Positions 21,941 through 34,450 are shown, counted from the first letter of the stretch. The stretch is DNA of 64,000 nt from Aphrocallistes beatrix (GCA_963281255.1 OY725493.1:3007857-3071856), one strand, 5' to 3'. Translations and numbers: made by a program. Notes: generated by a model from the letters alone, not told the origin.

Positions 21941-22335
21941 TTGACGTTAAAGAAGGTTTGGTAGAATCTTATTCTGATGACTTCTCAGCCAAATCCAAAC
22001 GAGGTGACAACTCTTCCTTATGCTCGCAGTCTTCATTTTTAGATCATGATTATGTGTAATTGAAAACTCTTCACCTGAAATTATGAAAGTAAACCTCCAT
22101 ATAACTTCTAAACAGGAAATCCATGGGTAAATATCCACTCCTCAAACTGGTTGTAAGAAGAAACAGGCACGAAATTTGATATTTTCCATAAAACAAAAAA
22201 ATAGTGTTCTAAAAGATGCTACAGTGATTGAGATTGATTACTTTAATGTTGATCAAGATCCCTGCGAAGAAAAATACTACTGGTTCAAACAATTTGTATT
22301 GTTACAACTTAGCTTCTTAGAATATCACAAACTTA
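21941..22335. other. No recognisable gene
   Basis: This is AT-rich sequence with only short open frames and no recognised motif. Confidence 0.4.
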
Positions 22336-23085
22336 CAGGGTGCGTCAAAAGTTCTGCAACAAAATTGTATGTTCTAGCATAAATGACATAGCGGTATAAT
22401 ACTTTGTCTCGGTGTGATATAAGAATAATATTATGTAAATAGATAGTAATCAAGTTTTTTTGCTGCTATTTACTTTCAAATCCGTTCCCTTTCGTATCCA
22501 AACACCTCCTAACCCTATGTGGAAATATTACAAGCACGAGCAACTTCATCTTGATCTAAATCGTCCCAAGCTCGTTTTAGAGCTCGCATAAGTGATGAAA
22601 CAGTGTCGTACGCTCGGTTATTAACCTTAATTTCCAACATTCCCCATATATAATAATCACAGGGGTTGAGGTCTGAACTTGAAGGTGGCCACTCCTCAGG
22701 TTCTAAAAACGCCGGCGCATTGGCTGATAGCCATTCTCGAGTCGAGTTAGTGGTATGTGCTGGGGCACCATCCTGCTGAAAGATCCATTTCTTTCCTTTC
22801 ATGAAGGTTGAGCCTATAGCACGAAGATATTTCTCTAAAATTAAGTCTTGATAAGATTTAGCATTGATTTTCGTGCCTTGAGGGACGAAAACTAAGGGTG
22901 TTTAACCAACTGCTGATATCCCTGCCCAAACCATGATAGATTTAGGATGTTGACTCTTCTGAACGGTTCGAAACCTTTCTGGTATATCCTTTCGTGAAAT
23001 AGAATAGATCCAAGAATTTTTAGAGTTGTACTTTTCTTCAATGCTGAACACTTTTCAGACAGCTTGTACTCAACGGTTGCAGAAG
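22336..23085 (-). pseudogene. Tc1/mariner-like DD37D transposase relic
   Basis: Minus-strand fragments in order are SIEEKYNSKNSWIYS, QHPKSIMVWAGIS, VPQGTKINAKSYQDLILEKY and then the open stretch 22802-22515 with FQQDGAPAHTTNSTREWLS and SSSDLNPCDYYIWGMLE. The second and third aspartates are 37 residues apart, the DD37D class. Stops and frame breaks lie upstream and the N-terminal DNA-binding domain is missing. The downstream terminal repeat CAGGGTGCGTCAAAAGTTCT starts at 22336 after TA. No partner end was found. Confidence 0.78.
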
Positions 23086-23365
23086 ATGTAAAATTGCAAA
23101 TTTTGTACAAAGGGAGAATCAATCAATTTGAAATTTGTGAATGTAGTTAAGTAATCTGGAAGAAATTATGGTGTTTGCAGTCGCGTATGCAACGACTCTA
23201 TACTTGAAAAAATAACTCAGTTAAATATCTCTTCAATCAAATTTTAAATCGGAAAAATTGCAAGATTTTTAGAACATGAAAATTTTACCATTTTCCTCTA
23301 ATTAAAGAGAGGAGAAGTGGTGAAATCATCAACATTCAAAGAAATATCCCGGGATTCTGAAAAAG

Positions 23366-23796
23366 CAGTTAGGAAATGAAAGGTTCACGAAGAACCTATT
23401 GAACTCGAATTGAACTCAAATTGAAGCTTTTAAGGGTTTGACATTAAACGAACGGACGATTGATCCATGCAATTTGAACATGAACTGCACGAACTAAACT
23501 GAATACAGTATTGAGAAATATTCATAAAATAGAAATAGATCACTAAGAGTGTTAATGCAAGACATCCCTCGTAGACTCGTGTCAGCTTGTTGTACTTAAT
23601 CACCACCAGGGCCTCAAGAAGATCTGCCGACATTTTCGCGCGAGCGGGGCGACACAGTCTAGAGGTGAACGAACTGAACGAACGCTAGCGGAGTTGAAGT
23701 TAGGAGGTGAACGTGAACGAACTGAGTGTGCTTCAATTTAGAATGAACTGTATTGCGTTTATTAGTCCTTCCGTGAACCTTTCATTTCCTGATTAC
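23366..23796. mobile_element. Small inverted-repeat element with GAAC-rich interior
   Basis: TTAGGAAATGAAAGGTTCAC at 23369 is mirrored by GTGAACCTTTCATTTCCTGA at 23773-23792. The interior repeats GAACGAACTGAACGAACG-like motifs on both strands. No clear target duplication was found and there is no supported gene. The 23430-23633 open frame is not convincing. Confidence 0.55.
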
Positions 23797-24039
23797 AGGA
23801 TACCAGAAATTAAACCAATAATTCAATTCCCCACTTGTCGTGACTGGTTCATATTTTCATAGGTTTCAGTCACAGATTCAGAAATAACGTAACGGGTGAA
23901 CATATATTAGATAATCTTCAATCCATTCCTTTCCGAAATTGAGTTGCGTATTTAGAAACTACGGAACCGTTCTGTAAATGTGGAATGCCTAGAAATAGGG
24001 CGAAATGTGCGTATGTTTAGAATGCGGACGTAGATAATT
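23797..24039. other. No recognisable feature
   Basis: This is a short non-coding AT-rich spacer between the GAAC element and the first element H copy. Confidence 0.4.
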
Positions 24040-24345
24040 CAGAGTGATGAATCATCATTTCTTAATGGAAGTTGTCTCATATTTTAGATATATTATTATA
24101 CACCTATTTAAATTTAGAGCCTTCTATACCTTAAATCGCTGAGTTATCGTCAAATAACTGAGATTTCTAATTATAAAAAAGGTGGTAAGACGTCATAATT
24201 CCATAATGCGTCAACGTTTTCGTCTGAGCTCAGAACTTAGTGGAGCCATAGCCAAAAGACTCCCACATGCCAAAAATCAGCTTTCGGTGCCATGTAGTTT
24301 CTTAAATCAATTCGTTACATATAAATATACAAGTATATCCTTACT
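24040..24345 (-). repeat. Element H, copy A (5' half)
   Basis: Reversed, this matches the body of the fuller copy at 30119-30673: TGTAACGAATTGATT-like start, CACATGCCAAAAATCAGC mirrored, GACGTCAT, and GGCTGAAATTTTAATA-like blocks. The GC-rich 3' module is missing. The terminal TATCCTTACTATTAA block lies in the opposite orientation to that in the 30119 copy. Confidence 0.75.
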
Positions 24346-24475
24346 ATTAACCCACGCTTGCCACAGGATTGTGTTGCGTCATTTCCGGTTTAAGCCATTT
24401 TCAACGGGGAAGCAATACAAGTTTTGGGTTACTACTATGAATAGAAAATCCCAAGTGCTTTCAAGGGATAATTAT

Positions 24476-24976
24476 ACTCGAATATTGTGTATATACGTAT
24501 ATATACTACAAGTATATATATCTCTGTAACGAATTGATTGAAGAAACTGCCTGGCACAGAAGGCTGATTTTTGGCGTGTGGGAGTCCTTTGGCTATGGCT
24601 CCACTATGTTCTGAGCCCATATGAAAATGTCCACTCATCATGGAATTATGACGTCATTGTCACCTTTTAATATCAGTTTTTCGACCATAACTCAGCCATT
24701 TTAAGTGATGAAGGCTGAAATTTTAATAGAATGTGTATATTAATATACCTCATATATGATGAAACCATCATCAAAATGACTCAATACTCTGTTTTGACGT
24801 CACCATTACGTTTCAAAATTTTTAAAATTGACAAAATAGGTGATTTTTCGTGCGATATAACACTAGGACAGACGTATTTAGAGATGATTTCTCCCATATA
24901 ATTAATCAATCGCGGACCCAAAGTGTCCGCTAGCCGTGCAGCGCAAGCAAGCGAAGCGCGCTTGTACACAAATAAA
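24476..24976 (+). repeat. Element H, copy B
   Basis: After a TA-rich microsatellite comes CTGTAACGAATTGATTGAAG, then the body with ATGACGTCAT. It ends in AGTGTCCGCTAGCCGTGCAG and GCGCAAGCAAGCGAAGCGCG. It lies head to head with copy A across 130 bp. Confidence 0.85.
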
Positions 24977-25344
24977 CATTAATCATTAACGGCATGGTCC
25001 AATCTCCCTTTCAGTATCTCAAACGCCTCAATCAGGGTTTTTTTCTCGTTTTGATTACCATACTACATTATTCTCCTCAATGCCGCGGCACACAAAAACC
25101 GGTGACATCTGATGGCGATCTCTGGAATCTAGACTATTTGCGATCAGAAGCGTAGGCAATGTACAGTACATGCGTCCTAGGCCATAAATTCAAAGGCTCT
25201 CCCCGCTAAAATTTCAGAAATTAGCATTGGGTACGACAAGTCTCTCACGAACAGGGGCGTCGAAACCTCGTATATCATGGGGGGATTAAGGTTAATTCCA
25301 TTATGAGATACATGAACTTTTATTATTAGTTAGTAATTTGGTAA

Positions 25345-27717
25345 TTAGAGCTGTGGCAATCTCCCAAACTTCCTTTCGCAACGTTCATTATTTATGAACG
25401 TTCTTGCTATTTTCAGACAGTCTGTTTCCTCAGATTTCTCCTTCTTAATAGCAAGAATGGAGAGTTGAGTAATTCTTGCTTGAGTCATTGTGGATCTGAG
25501 CCATGTTTTGAGCCGACGAAGTACACTAAAGCTTCGTTCTGCACTCGCTCCAGAGACTCCAACCACCAGTAGAAATGTCACTAACTTTGTAATATTAGGT
25601 AGCATCTATCTCACCTCTTTAGTCAATGACTTGTATATTGAAATAAAGTCTGTAATTGATGCAATCGGTAACTTTTCTGACTTTACTAATCGTTGCAATG
25701 CAACATCTGAAGTTCGAACTGTAAATCTTCTACTGAAGTTAAGTCATGTTTGTAAAATGTGCACACTGATGATATCAGGATTTCTTCAATAACTTATGTA
25801 TGTATCACTGACAAAATATGCTTTTCAATATTGCTTTTTACGCCCAAGTTCTTCTTATCTGTTTCAATTTTTCAACTAACACATCTAAGAACTCAATAAA
25901 CTGTGCTCTTCAATGTTCATAGGGAGGGAGTCGTAAGGCTGGAGCATAACTTGTTAGATGAATGTCGTATTCTATTTTTGAGTTCCTTTTGCGAATACGA
26001 TTTTCTTTCGGGGGATGAATATATAATTCTTCAGAAATTATCAAGCAATCTTTGTAAATCTCGTCAAAGTGAGTATCGCTCATTCTCAAATCGGACAGTT
26101 CATCATAACATAATTTGCTGCTTCTATTGCTCCAAAGATTGTAGCATCTTTGGATTGTAGTGCCCTAGATAGCATTTCTACTCGCTTGAATATTGGAAGA
26201 AGCTGGTGAATTGGAAGTAAAGTCTCAAACTGATTAAGCCTAAGCTCGTAACCACGAGCAGTAGCTGCAGTTTTTGCTTCTGCAGTCTCAGCTAAGTGAT
26301 GCATCACTTGAAGTAGCGCATCATATTCGTTTCGATTTGCTGATAGAAGTTTACCACGAAGTACCCAACGAGTTGGACATGCTGGTCGTCGAACAGCAGA
26401 GTTAAGTTCGTCGTCTGGATGAAGCTCACTGTGTAATTTCCTCACCAATTCGGATCTTTTACGATTGTCTCGTATGAAATTAGATTGGGAAATCAATTAA
26501 AAATTGCATCAAATCATAACTCCAACGATTGCTTTCAATAGTAAGTTGCAGATCCCAATTACACCATGTTTTTTACAATACACAAAAACAGCTTCTGGAA
26601 CAATTTTCTGGATTTCTGCCTTTACACCTTTATGAATTCCAGTCATATTCGCTGCTCCATCGTATACTTGACCACGACAGTAGGAAATATCAATATTAAG
26701 TCGAAGGAGCACATCCCTGATTGTAGCTGCAATCTTCTCTCCGGTAGTTGAAACCATTGTGACCAAACCCAGAAAGTATTCGTTTACAGTGAAATCGGGA
26801 ACCATACTTCTAAGAATCACTGATAACTGTTCTTGTCCTGTAATATATGTAGTTCCATCAGCACAAATCATAAAGTACTTAAAATTTCTTTATTCGTCAG
26901 AAATTCGTTGAACATCATGAGCTAATAGCTGGATAATCTCATTTTGAATATTAGGTGACATATATTCCAAACGGGTAGATGAAAGACACTTGGAAAAACT
27001 AGTGCCAGTGGTTTCAATTGAGCGCAATTTCATCAGCTTAAATAATAGAGCAGACCCTGTAACATGACTTTGGTAACGCACACTCACCAATAGTGTGCAC
27101 CACTGTTCTTGTGAATTCAGCATTGCTTCATCCAACTGACTGGAAATGGTACCTTGATTCATGACATACAGCTGCACTTCTACAGCAACTTTGTGTTGCC
27201 TTGATTTCTTATGATCATTAAACTTTTCAATTGCTTTTTTCCAATTGCAAAATCCAATTTTGATATTAGTAAATGAAGGTTCAATTTTTAGATTATTTGG
27301 GTATTTTCGTTCCTGTAGTGTTTTAGCACAGGGGTAACATCATGATGTCGCGTTCCTGTATATAGTACAGGAAATCATTATTTCGAACCAATGTTTTTGA
27401 GGCTTTAAATTAATCGGATGCTTTTTCCCAAAAGTTCTGAAAGGTAAACGATTGCAATCCAGAGAGACATAGCGTTCTGTGAGGCATGATGAATTCACTA
27501 AGTCAATTTCTCCAATCACGATTTCATGTTCATCTAAATCCACAGATTCGACATCTGATTCTATTGTTTGTTGTTCGAAATCAACATGTAGTTCTTGATC
27601 TTGATCCGTATTAATAGATCCACTTTGATATTGACTCGACTTCGGGATCTTGCACATCTCTACAAGGGATATTTGTTGATATATCTTACGGTTATTGCTA
27701 CCGGATGGACATGCCAT
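25345..27717 (-). pseudogene. hAT transposase, TTF-finger/DUF4371 type, broken
   Basis: From the 27717 ATG: an acidic N-terminus (about 1-90), then KPQKHWFEIMISCTIY, then a Cys/His region with FCNWKKAIEKFNDH and SRQHK that looks like a TTF-type finger. Next come a DUF4371-like segment (27177-26890, 26871-26509 with DISYCRGQVYDGAANMTG), TRWVLRGKL at 26400 and finally the dimerisation segment GVSGASAERSFSVLRRLKTW (25605-25345). At least four stops or frameshifts separate the pieces. The organisation matches ZMYM1-like hAT transposases. It is not functional as read. Confidence 0.85.
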
Positions 27718-27783
27718 GTTTTTCGGGTGTAGTTTTAGTAATTGTAGAAATTAACGTAATAACAGAAACTATAAATTATGATA

Positions 27784-28346
27784 ACAAGCGCGCTTCACTT
27801 TCTTGCGCTGCGCGGCTGGCGGACACTTTGTGTCCGCCGGAGGCCCCCTTTGGGCGCCTGTGGTCACTATTGATTAATTATAAAGGAAATAACATCTCTG
27901 AATACGTCTGTCCTACTGTTATAATCGATATCGCACGAAAAATCACCAAATTTATCAATTTTTAAAATTTTGATTAGTAATGATGACGTCATAACAAAGT
28001 GATGAGTCATCATTTTTTGATGATAGTTGTATCATATGTGAGGTATGTTAGTATACAGATTCTATTAAAATTTCAGCCTTCTATCTCCTATAATGGCTGA
28101 GTTATGATCGAATTACTGTATTGCTTAACTTTAACAATGTGACAATGACGTCATAATTCCATGATGAGTAGACATTTTGCTCTGAGCTCAGAACTTAGTG
28201 GAGTCATAGCCAAAAGACTCCCACATGCCAAAAATCAGCTTTCTGTGCCTTGAAGTTTCTTCAATCATTTCGTAATATATATATATAGTATATATATATA
28301 TACACATATACTATACACTTTAATCGAGTTTTAATAGTAAGGATAT
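27784..28346 (-). repeat. Element H, copy C, inside hAT-2
   Basis: Reversed, it starts ATATCCTTACTATTAAAACT, then TA microsatellite, the body with two TGACGTCA sites, and the GC module with GGCGGACACAAAGTGTCCGC and AGCCGCGCAGCGC. It inserted into hAT-2 upstream of its transposase start. No target duplication was recognised. Confidence 0.88.
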
Positions 28347-28693
28347 CGTAATCTGAGTTCATTTATACGAAATCGAATCATTTTTCTAAGGTCTTACGTT
28401 AGGATAGATTATTTTCATCAGCATATATGAAACCAATTAAAAATTACTAACATTATACGTATATGCAAAGTGTCAATTATACAACACATTATTGTATACC
28501 ATGAAATCCAAGTAACAGGCTTCAAAACGGGTTTAAATGCTACTCGTGTATGAGGTTTCCTATTCTAACCAGAAATTTGAAATTTTATTACTCGTAACCG
28601 TGACTGCTCGTGGGGGGATAATCCCCCGTATTCAAATCAGCCGGGGGATGCATCTCCCCCATCCCCCCCACTTCCGACGCCCGTGCTCACGAA

Positions 28694-30118
28694 TATACTG
28701 GAATTTCCGCACCCCAAAATTTGGGCGTGCTACGCCTTTGCTAGCGATGACAGGGACCCGACTGAAGCGGTAAATTCAAGTTCCCAATCTTGGGTGCATT
28801 TTTCAGGCGATTGTAGACGGGTAACCACCCCCCGATTCACCGTCGTCTTCTACCGTTAATGATTATACTGTTTATCAATCGTGCTTGATGTCACGAATGT
28901 ATCCAGCCATTTTCTATGACACTGAAGATATAACAATGCTAGGCATTGTGGGTTTAAATGAGACACAGGAATTAAATATTCGACGATTAGTTTTGTCTAG
29001 TTGGAGATAGAGCATGTTAGTAGTTTACTGATACTTGTAACTCTTAGTTGAGTTCTACTAAATAGCATCATTATGTAGGAATATGAATCTGTACAAAGGA
29101 TTTCATCAACAAAATGTCATATTCCAATAAGATTCATGGAGTGACAAGCATACTACTGCACTAGACTATGTATCTCATATCCTTGTACTGTAATAGAGCA
29201 GTTAGAATTAATTTGAAACTAATTAGCACTGTTAAATACCATAATGATAATAGCAGTTAAAACTTTATAAGAAAATTTTTGTATAATATAAATAAATCCG
29301 AGAACTCTAGGAACAATTTTCATGAAATTAATAGGGAAATGAGCATGATGGTTTCGTGATTGTTACAAATTTATTACTTTTATCAACGAATTTATTTTAA
29401 AATAATGAAAATAGCACAATTTGGAACAAAGGTTTGGAAGCAAATTATTTAAAAATTGGCGTAGCGATTGTTAATGATCAAAACTTGATCCAGCCCAATA
29501 TTTGTGAAAGTATGAGAATGAGTCCACACTATGTAAATTCCCGAATAATAGTAATGTAATTATGTTGACAAGAGTGAGTTTATAAGTTTTAATGATTCAA
29601 GTTCAAGTTAGTATGAGTAGAGTAGAAGGGTGAAGAGTAGAAGGATGAAGTGTAGAGGAGTGAAGTGTAGAGGGGTGAAGAGTAGAGGGGTTTGTGTAGC
29701 AGCTGACACCTAGAGTAGTAGGACAGGCAAGATGCACTACATTGAGCTATCAGTGAATGAATGACAGACTTCTTAGCCAATGGATTAGTAAGACATTTTA
29801 TTTATAGAAATAAAGAAATTAATTCTACCTATATTAGTATTAGTCCTATACGCTGAAAAGGGGGAAAATTTCACTTTTGGAAAATTTTCGTATGGACATC
29901 ACCTTAGATCCTAATTGCAGTCTCAACTTACGATCTCGTCGTGTCACACGATATCGGGTAAAATGCCACGATTTCACGACAGACTCCCGAACTCTCACGA
30001 TTTGTCTTAAAATATCACGACGCTTCTCAAATCTCAACAAGTACAATCCTTATTAATATTAAGGACATATGAAGGTATTGGTACATAAAGGTACATTGAA
30101 TAGTACATATGAGGAGTA
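28694..30118. other. Mostly featureless, with a short tandem repeat
   Basis: No gene is supported. At about 29613-29695 a 16-bp-like unit (GTAGAGGGGTGAAGA with variants) repeats five times. The minus-strand open frame through it is a repeat artefact. Confidence 0.5.
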
Positions 30119-30144
30119 CATATCCTTACTATTAAAACTCGATT

Positions 30145-30184
<40 letters not shown>

Positions 30185-30673
30185 ACGAATTGATTGAAGA
30201 AACTGCCTGGGGCAGAAGGCTGATTTTTGGCATGTGGGAGTCTTTTGGCTATGGCAACAGTAAGTTCTGAGCTCAGACGAAATTGTCTACTCATCATGGA
30301 ATTATGACGTCATTGTCACATTTTTAAAAGTTAAGCAACACAGTTATTCGGGCATAACTCAGCCATTATAGGAGATAGAAGGTTGAAATTTTAATAGAAT
30401 CTGTATACTAACATACCTCGCATATGATATCGCTATCATCAAAAAATGATGACTCATCACTTTTTTATGACGTCATCATTACTCATCAAAATTTTAAAAA
30501 TTGATAAATTTGGTGATTTTTCGTGCGAAATAGATTATAACAGTAGTACAGACGTATTTAGAGGTGTTATATCCCTTATAATTAACCAATGTGACCCCAG
30601 GCGACCGAAGGGAGCTTCCGGCGGACACAAAGTGTCCGCCAGCCGCGCAGCGCAAGCAAGCGAAGCGTGCTTC
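30119..30673 (+). repeat. Element H, copy D (fullest copy)
   Basis: The order is: ATATCCTTACTATTAAAACTCGA-type head (first 20 bases shared), (TA)n at about 30148-30181, TGTAACGAATTGATTGAAGA, and a 350-bp AT-rich body. The body holds TGACGTCA at 30305-30312, TGACTCA at 30450-30456 and TGACGTCA at 30468-30475. Then comes a GC-rich tail with a 9-bp-stem hairpin GGCGGACACAAAGTGTCCGC(C) and a second imperfect hairpin CGCGCAGCGC...GCGAAGCG. It is non-coding. It resembles non-autonomous Helitron/Helentron designs (internal microsatellite, 3' hairpin), but a CTRR end is not consistently present. Confidence 0.85.
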
Positions 30674-31250
30674 TAGGTAATAAAGATCTAATTGACTGAC
30701 CGTATTATCATACTAAGTAGTTTCGAATTCTTCTTGGAATTCTTGGAGAGGCCGCTGGCCACGGGAATGATCTTGATGACAGTGACCTGTGCTTCGCTCT
30801 GGAATTTATCTTCGTACACGTGCATGACTCTACTATCGGCTGTAATCATACGTGACTAAAATTAGCTCAAATAAAATTATGCATTTCAAGAGGGGAGTGA
30901 TATAAAATGAACTGATTCTAAATTTAGATTATGTGGAAATTAGCATGCCGATCGTTCCGTTGCTTGAAGTATTGATAACAATGACAGTATATTGTAGTGT
31001 AGTAGAATGATTTGTATTATGGTTGGATGCTATGTACTATATTGTATAGAAAAGGTGTAAAAATTTCGCTTAGATCTTCAACTTAATTGTAGACTTGCAA
31101 CAAAAATCCTATCGTTTTAATATACGTAAATATAATTAATAAAGAAAACTCCACTTACTCTCCGTATTGCCCCTTTCGGCGGTGAGAATTCCGGTAGGTT
31201 CTAGTGATGTAATAATTAGTCATTATACATACAACTTTGAGATTGTTGCA
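30674..31250. other. No recognisable gene
   Basis: This is AT-rich spacer with nothing recognised. Confidence 0.4.
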
Positions 31251-31345
31251 TACAAACGCACTACGCTTGCTTTCGCTGCGCGGCTTGCGGATACTGAATG
31301 TCCGCAGAGTTACCCAGTGGGCGCTTGGGGATGTTAGAAAAACAA
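31250..31345 (-). repeat. Element H, GC-tail fragment
   Basis: The reversed sequence contains AAGCCGCGCAGCGAAAGCAA and a degraded hairpin (TGCGGACATTCAGTATCCGCA), matching the 3' tail of element H only. Confidence 0.75.
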
Positions 31346-31949
31346 TACGTCGCTTTCTTTTTCTACTAAGTATGCTAAATTGCTTTGTCTATTACGGTTA
31401 CATTAATGAACTCAGAACTGTAGGAGAAAAATTTGGTTCGTGATAAATAGAATTTACTTTGTCTTAAGTCAAATAATCCTAAATGTAAGATCAATTTGAA
31501 TAAGTTCAAGTTCAAGATTATTATACTTGAATAATTGACCAATTTCAATCCAGGTCGTTAACAATAATTAAAGCGTATTATATGTATAATCCTTCAATTC
31601 GATCTTAAAATAACTTTTAACAATCAAATTATAGACTCGAAATAACTGTATTCAATCATTTATATGAAATAGAATCGTGGAATCGCATCATAAAAGTCTG
31701 CTAATTGATTTGTTCCACATTAACCAATGAATTTCAATCACAAATAGTCCTTTTGATTGAATACATTAGTCACTACTGTTCCAATTCATTTGCATTATAA
31801 AATAATCGAATTTGATTGACCAGCACATTTTGTCACCTGTCCCGGCGAGGTGTGAACATTTCGCTTAGATCTTCGGACTCCCTTCTAGACGCATTATTAT
31901 ATACCTGTGTCTCCCGTTTCTACCACCTTTCTCGTCTCTCATGTCTAGC
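31346..31949. other. No gene recognised
   Basis: This is AT-rich sequence. The GGCGAGGTGTGAAC and AACCAATGAATTTCAATCA motifs reappear in altered form at 32595-33065, hinting at a diverged dispersed or tandem repeat. Confidence 0.4.
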
Positions 31950-32558
31950 CATTGCAGTTTTCAAGATATAACCCAAACTAACTAAAACACGCTTCCATAG
32001 CAACACTGGAATGTAGCAACATTCCATGAAAAAATTCCAATTTTTCGTATTAATCCATTAACATCTCGGTTCTATGCAAAAAATTATAATAAAAACACTT
32101 AGAAGTGATCTTAAACGACCTCTGAAAATCACCAATTTTATCACAAATATCACTTATTGCGCAACCATATGGTGACTAATCTAAATTTTAAAAACGGATA
32201 CGGGTACTTTGACACCAGGGGATTATCTAGGAGCGCGAGACGCTCCTTTAGGCGTATGATTTTAAGCCGCAAAGTGTTTAGGAGCGTAAAAATCCACAAA
32301 AATACCTAATTTTGCTAATATTATAATGTTATTTAGCGATTTAGGCGTATGAAAATTTAGAAATTTTAGATTAGGAGCGTATCTCTGGAAGGCTGTATAA
32401 TACCCTTTTTGACACCATATTTATATTTGCTGGTAATACATTCATAAGCTTTATTGTGGTCTGTTGATTATTTACGGCTGCTCATGTATTAGTTCAACCA
32501 TCTTCTACCGCATCCCTAGTCCCAAATCCGCAAGTTTCTGTGAGTCTTTATATTCAGT
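31950..32558. mobile_element. Hairpin foldback element, right-arm copy
   Basis: It matches the right arm of the 53481-54540 copy, from CATTGCAGTTTTCAAGATAT through TAGCAACACTGGAATGTAGC to CCCAAATCCGCAAGTTTCTG and CAGTAGGCTATG. The left arm is missing. It is interrupted by the insertion 32218-32407. Confidence 0.8.
32218..32407. mobile_element. 190-bp insertion with ~10-bp target duplication
   Basis: TTTGACACCA occurs on both sides (32208-32217, 32408-32417), while other foldback copies have it once. The insert contains a short hairpin GGAGCGCGAGACGCTCC and repeated TTTAGGCGTATGA motifs. Terminal inverted repeats are weak (GGGGATTAT against a GGGTATTAT mirror). The family is unknown. Confidence 0.7.
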
Positions 32559-32594
32559 AGGCTATGATGCAGCCTTAATTGAATTTTATCATTT

Positions 32595-33065
32595 CAGCCA
32601 ATCAAATTTCAATTCGAATGTTTTTTTTAACTTGCTTATGCGCATTGAATTAGGTCTAATCCCTATTGATCCAGCGATAATATTAAAACACTTCAATTTC
32701 ATTGGTCAGCAGAGTTATGTTTGGAAAATTCTTTTATTTCAGCCAATCAAATTTGAAGTTTAGAGATTTGTTTATGTATATTGAGTCAGGACTATTCCAT
32801 ATTAACCAATTATATTAAATTCTGGTGTTAGATTAAAACTCTGTAATTTTATTAGTCACCACATTTGTCACATTTTTCGGCAAGGTGTGAAAATATCAAT
32901 AATACCCTTTACATTAGGCGAGAGAGTGATTCTGACTTGTATATGTTCATTGGGTTATATATAATTCCTATTAATCAATAAAATGAAAGCCAACTGTAAT
33001 GTTAAATCTCTGGATTCTAGTTGGATTACATTTTAACACCTTTTGTGGAAAGCTGTGAAATTATT
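32595..33065. repeat. Diverged repeats with TTTCAGCCAATCAAATTT motifs
   Basis: The TTTCAGCCAATCAAATTT motif occurs at about 32601 and 32746, followed each time by similar sequence. The GTGTGAAAAT-type motif recurs. The open frame 32464-32763 crosses foldback and repeat sequence and is not a gene. Confidence 0.45.
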
Positions 33066-33735
33066 TAATAATTTGAACCCAGGTTCAAATCTCCACCATA
33101 TACGGAATTAATTAGGTAGGTGTGAAGTGGTGCGGTTGGGACTAAAAATTGGCAGATTGAACCTGTCCCATCGTACAAATGCTCCTTTTGGGAGGTTAAA
33201 TTGGCCAAAAGTAGGGTGTACTATGATAATTCAGAAGTATAACTAACCGGAATGTGGTATTCAACAATGGCTTGGACGTCTAGGACCCCAGAGGACTTGT
33301 GAAATAAACAGAATCTATAATAAGTTCTGAAACAATTAGCTCTGTTACTAGCTATTGATGTATGATGTCAGTTCGAAGACTTATACAGAAGTACAAATCT
33401 GACGATTATCTAATTGTGCCAATGGTTTTGTCTGGGCAGGAAAAAGGCAGATTAAAAAAATAACCGATCATTTAAAAAATAGCTACGAATATAGTAATTA
33501 GACAAACTAAAATACATCGAGAATAAGAGACTCACAGTCAAAAGTTCTCTAATTTCCATACTCATGATTCTGAGTTCGTCACATCCTTCCGCAGACGGAC
33601 CAGCTCTCTATTTCTGCGGCGAATACACGGAAATTTGCCGATAGTTGTTAGGAAAATCTGAGACACTACAAAAAAATAAAATAACCTACAGTTGATGTGT
33701 AAAAATTTCGATCAATTCATTGAATCCTGCGATGC
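33066..33735. other. No recognisable gene
   Basis: Nothing supported on either strand. Confidence 0.4.
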
Positions 33736-34052
33736 ACTATGGCTACCTATCCACATGCTAGGAATTCATATGACGTACCTGACTACTGACAATTATTCCT
33801 TTGTTTCCCAACAAACTTGCGAAAAATTCATTGTTAAATCTACCTGGGTGAACTAGTCTAAATCAAAATGGGTATTTCAAGTTTACCTGACAGTCATCAA
33901 CTCTATGGCTACCTATCCGCATGCTAGGAATTCATATAACGTACCTGACTAATGACAACTATTCCTTTGTTTCGCAACAAACTTTCGAAAAACTAATTAT
34001 TTCTACCTGGGTCGGCTAGTCGTAATTACCTGACAGTCATTAAGTATGATCA
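33736..34052 (+). repeat. Tandem duplication of a ~165-bp unit
   Basis: CTATGGCTACCTATCC begins both units (about 33737 and 33903). They stay collinear through GCTAGGAATTCATAT and TACCTGACAGTCAT with scattered differences and small deletions. Confidence 0.9.
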
Positions 34053-34251
34053 TTCAATGAAATTCATCAATTGGCACCAGAATACCAAATATAATCAATT
34101 GTAGTATATAATCAAGGATAGTATTATGAATTTGCATGATATTTTCCATAATAATTTTATATAAAAACAATGAAACATATAAGATCTATATTATTCATAT
34201 TTTATTATTCTTTCATGCTTTTATGTGACATAATTAAAGTAATATTAATTC

Positions 34252-34450
34252 ATCGTTGATCATCGTGAGAGATCGTCGTGGGAGATCATCGTGGGAGAAA
34301 GGCAGTGTGACATAGCATGCGAGATTCAGCCGACCCTCCAAGAGCTTATATTAGGTCATTAGATCATCATTAGATCATTAGATCATCGTTGATCATCGTG
34401 GGAGAAAGGCAGTGTGACATAGCATGGAGTTTCAGCCGACCCTCCAAAAG
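34252..34450 (+). repeat. Tandem duplication with GATCATCGTGGGAGAAAGGC units
   Basis: GATCATCGTGGGAGAAAGGC followed by AGTGTGACATAGCATG and CAGCCGACCCTCCAA occurs twice, about 105 bp apart, separated by ATTAGATCATC repeats. The 34474-34659 open frame just after it shows no recognisable motif. Confidence 0.85.

Larger units (their letters stand above)
25252..28685 (-). mobile_element. hAT element 2 (ZMYM/DUF4371 type), degraded but with perfect target duplication
   Basis: The ends are CAGGGGCGTCGAAAC and, reversed, CACGGGCGTCGGAAG, each followed inward by a G-run. The host bases CTCACGAA are duplicated exactly (25244-25251, 28686-28693). The length is 3,434 bp, including an element H copy at 27784-28346. 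The coding region is on the minus strand with several breaks. Confidence 0.92.

Noticed and set aside
30600..30673. GC-rich tail of element H as bacterial or organelle transfer
   Set aside because: It always occurs as the end of the same AT-rich eukaryotic repeat and has no coding frame.
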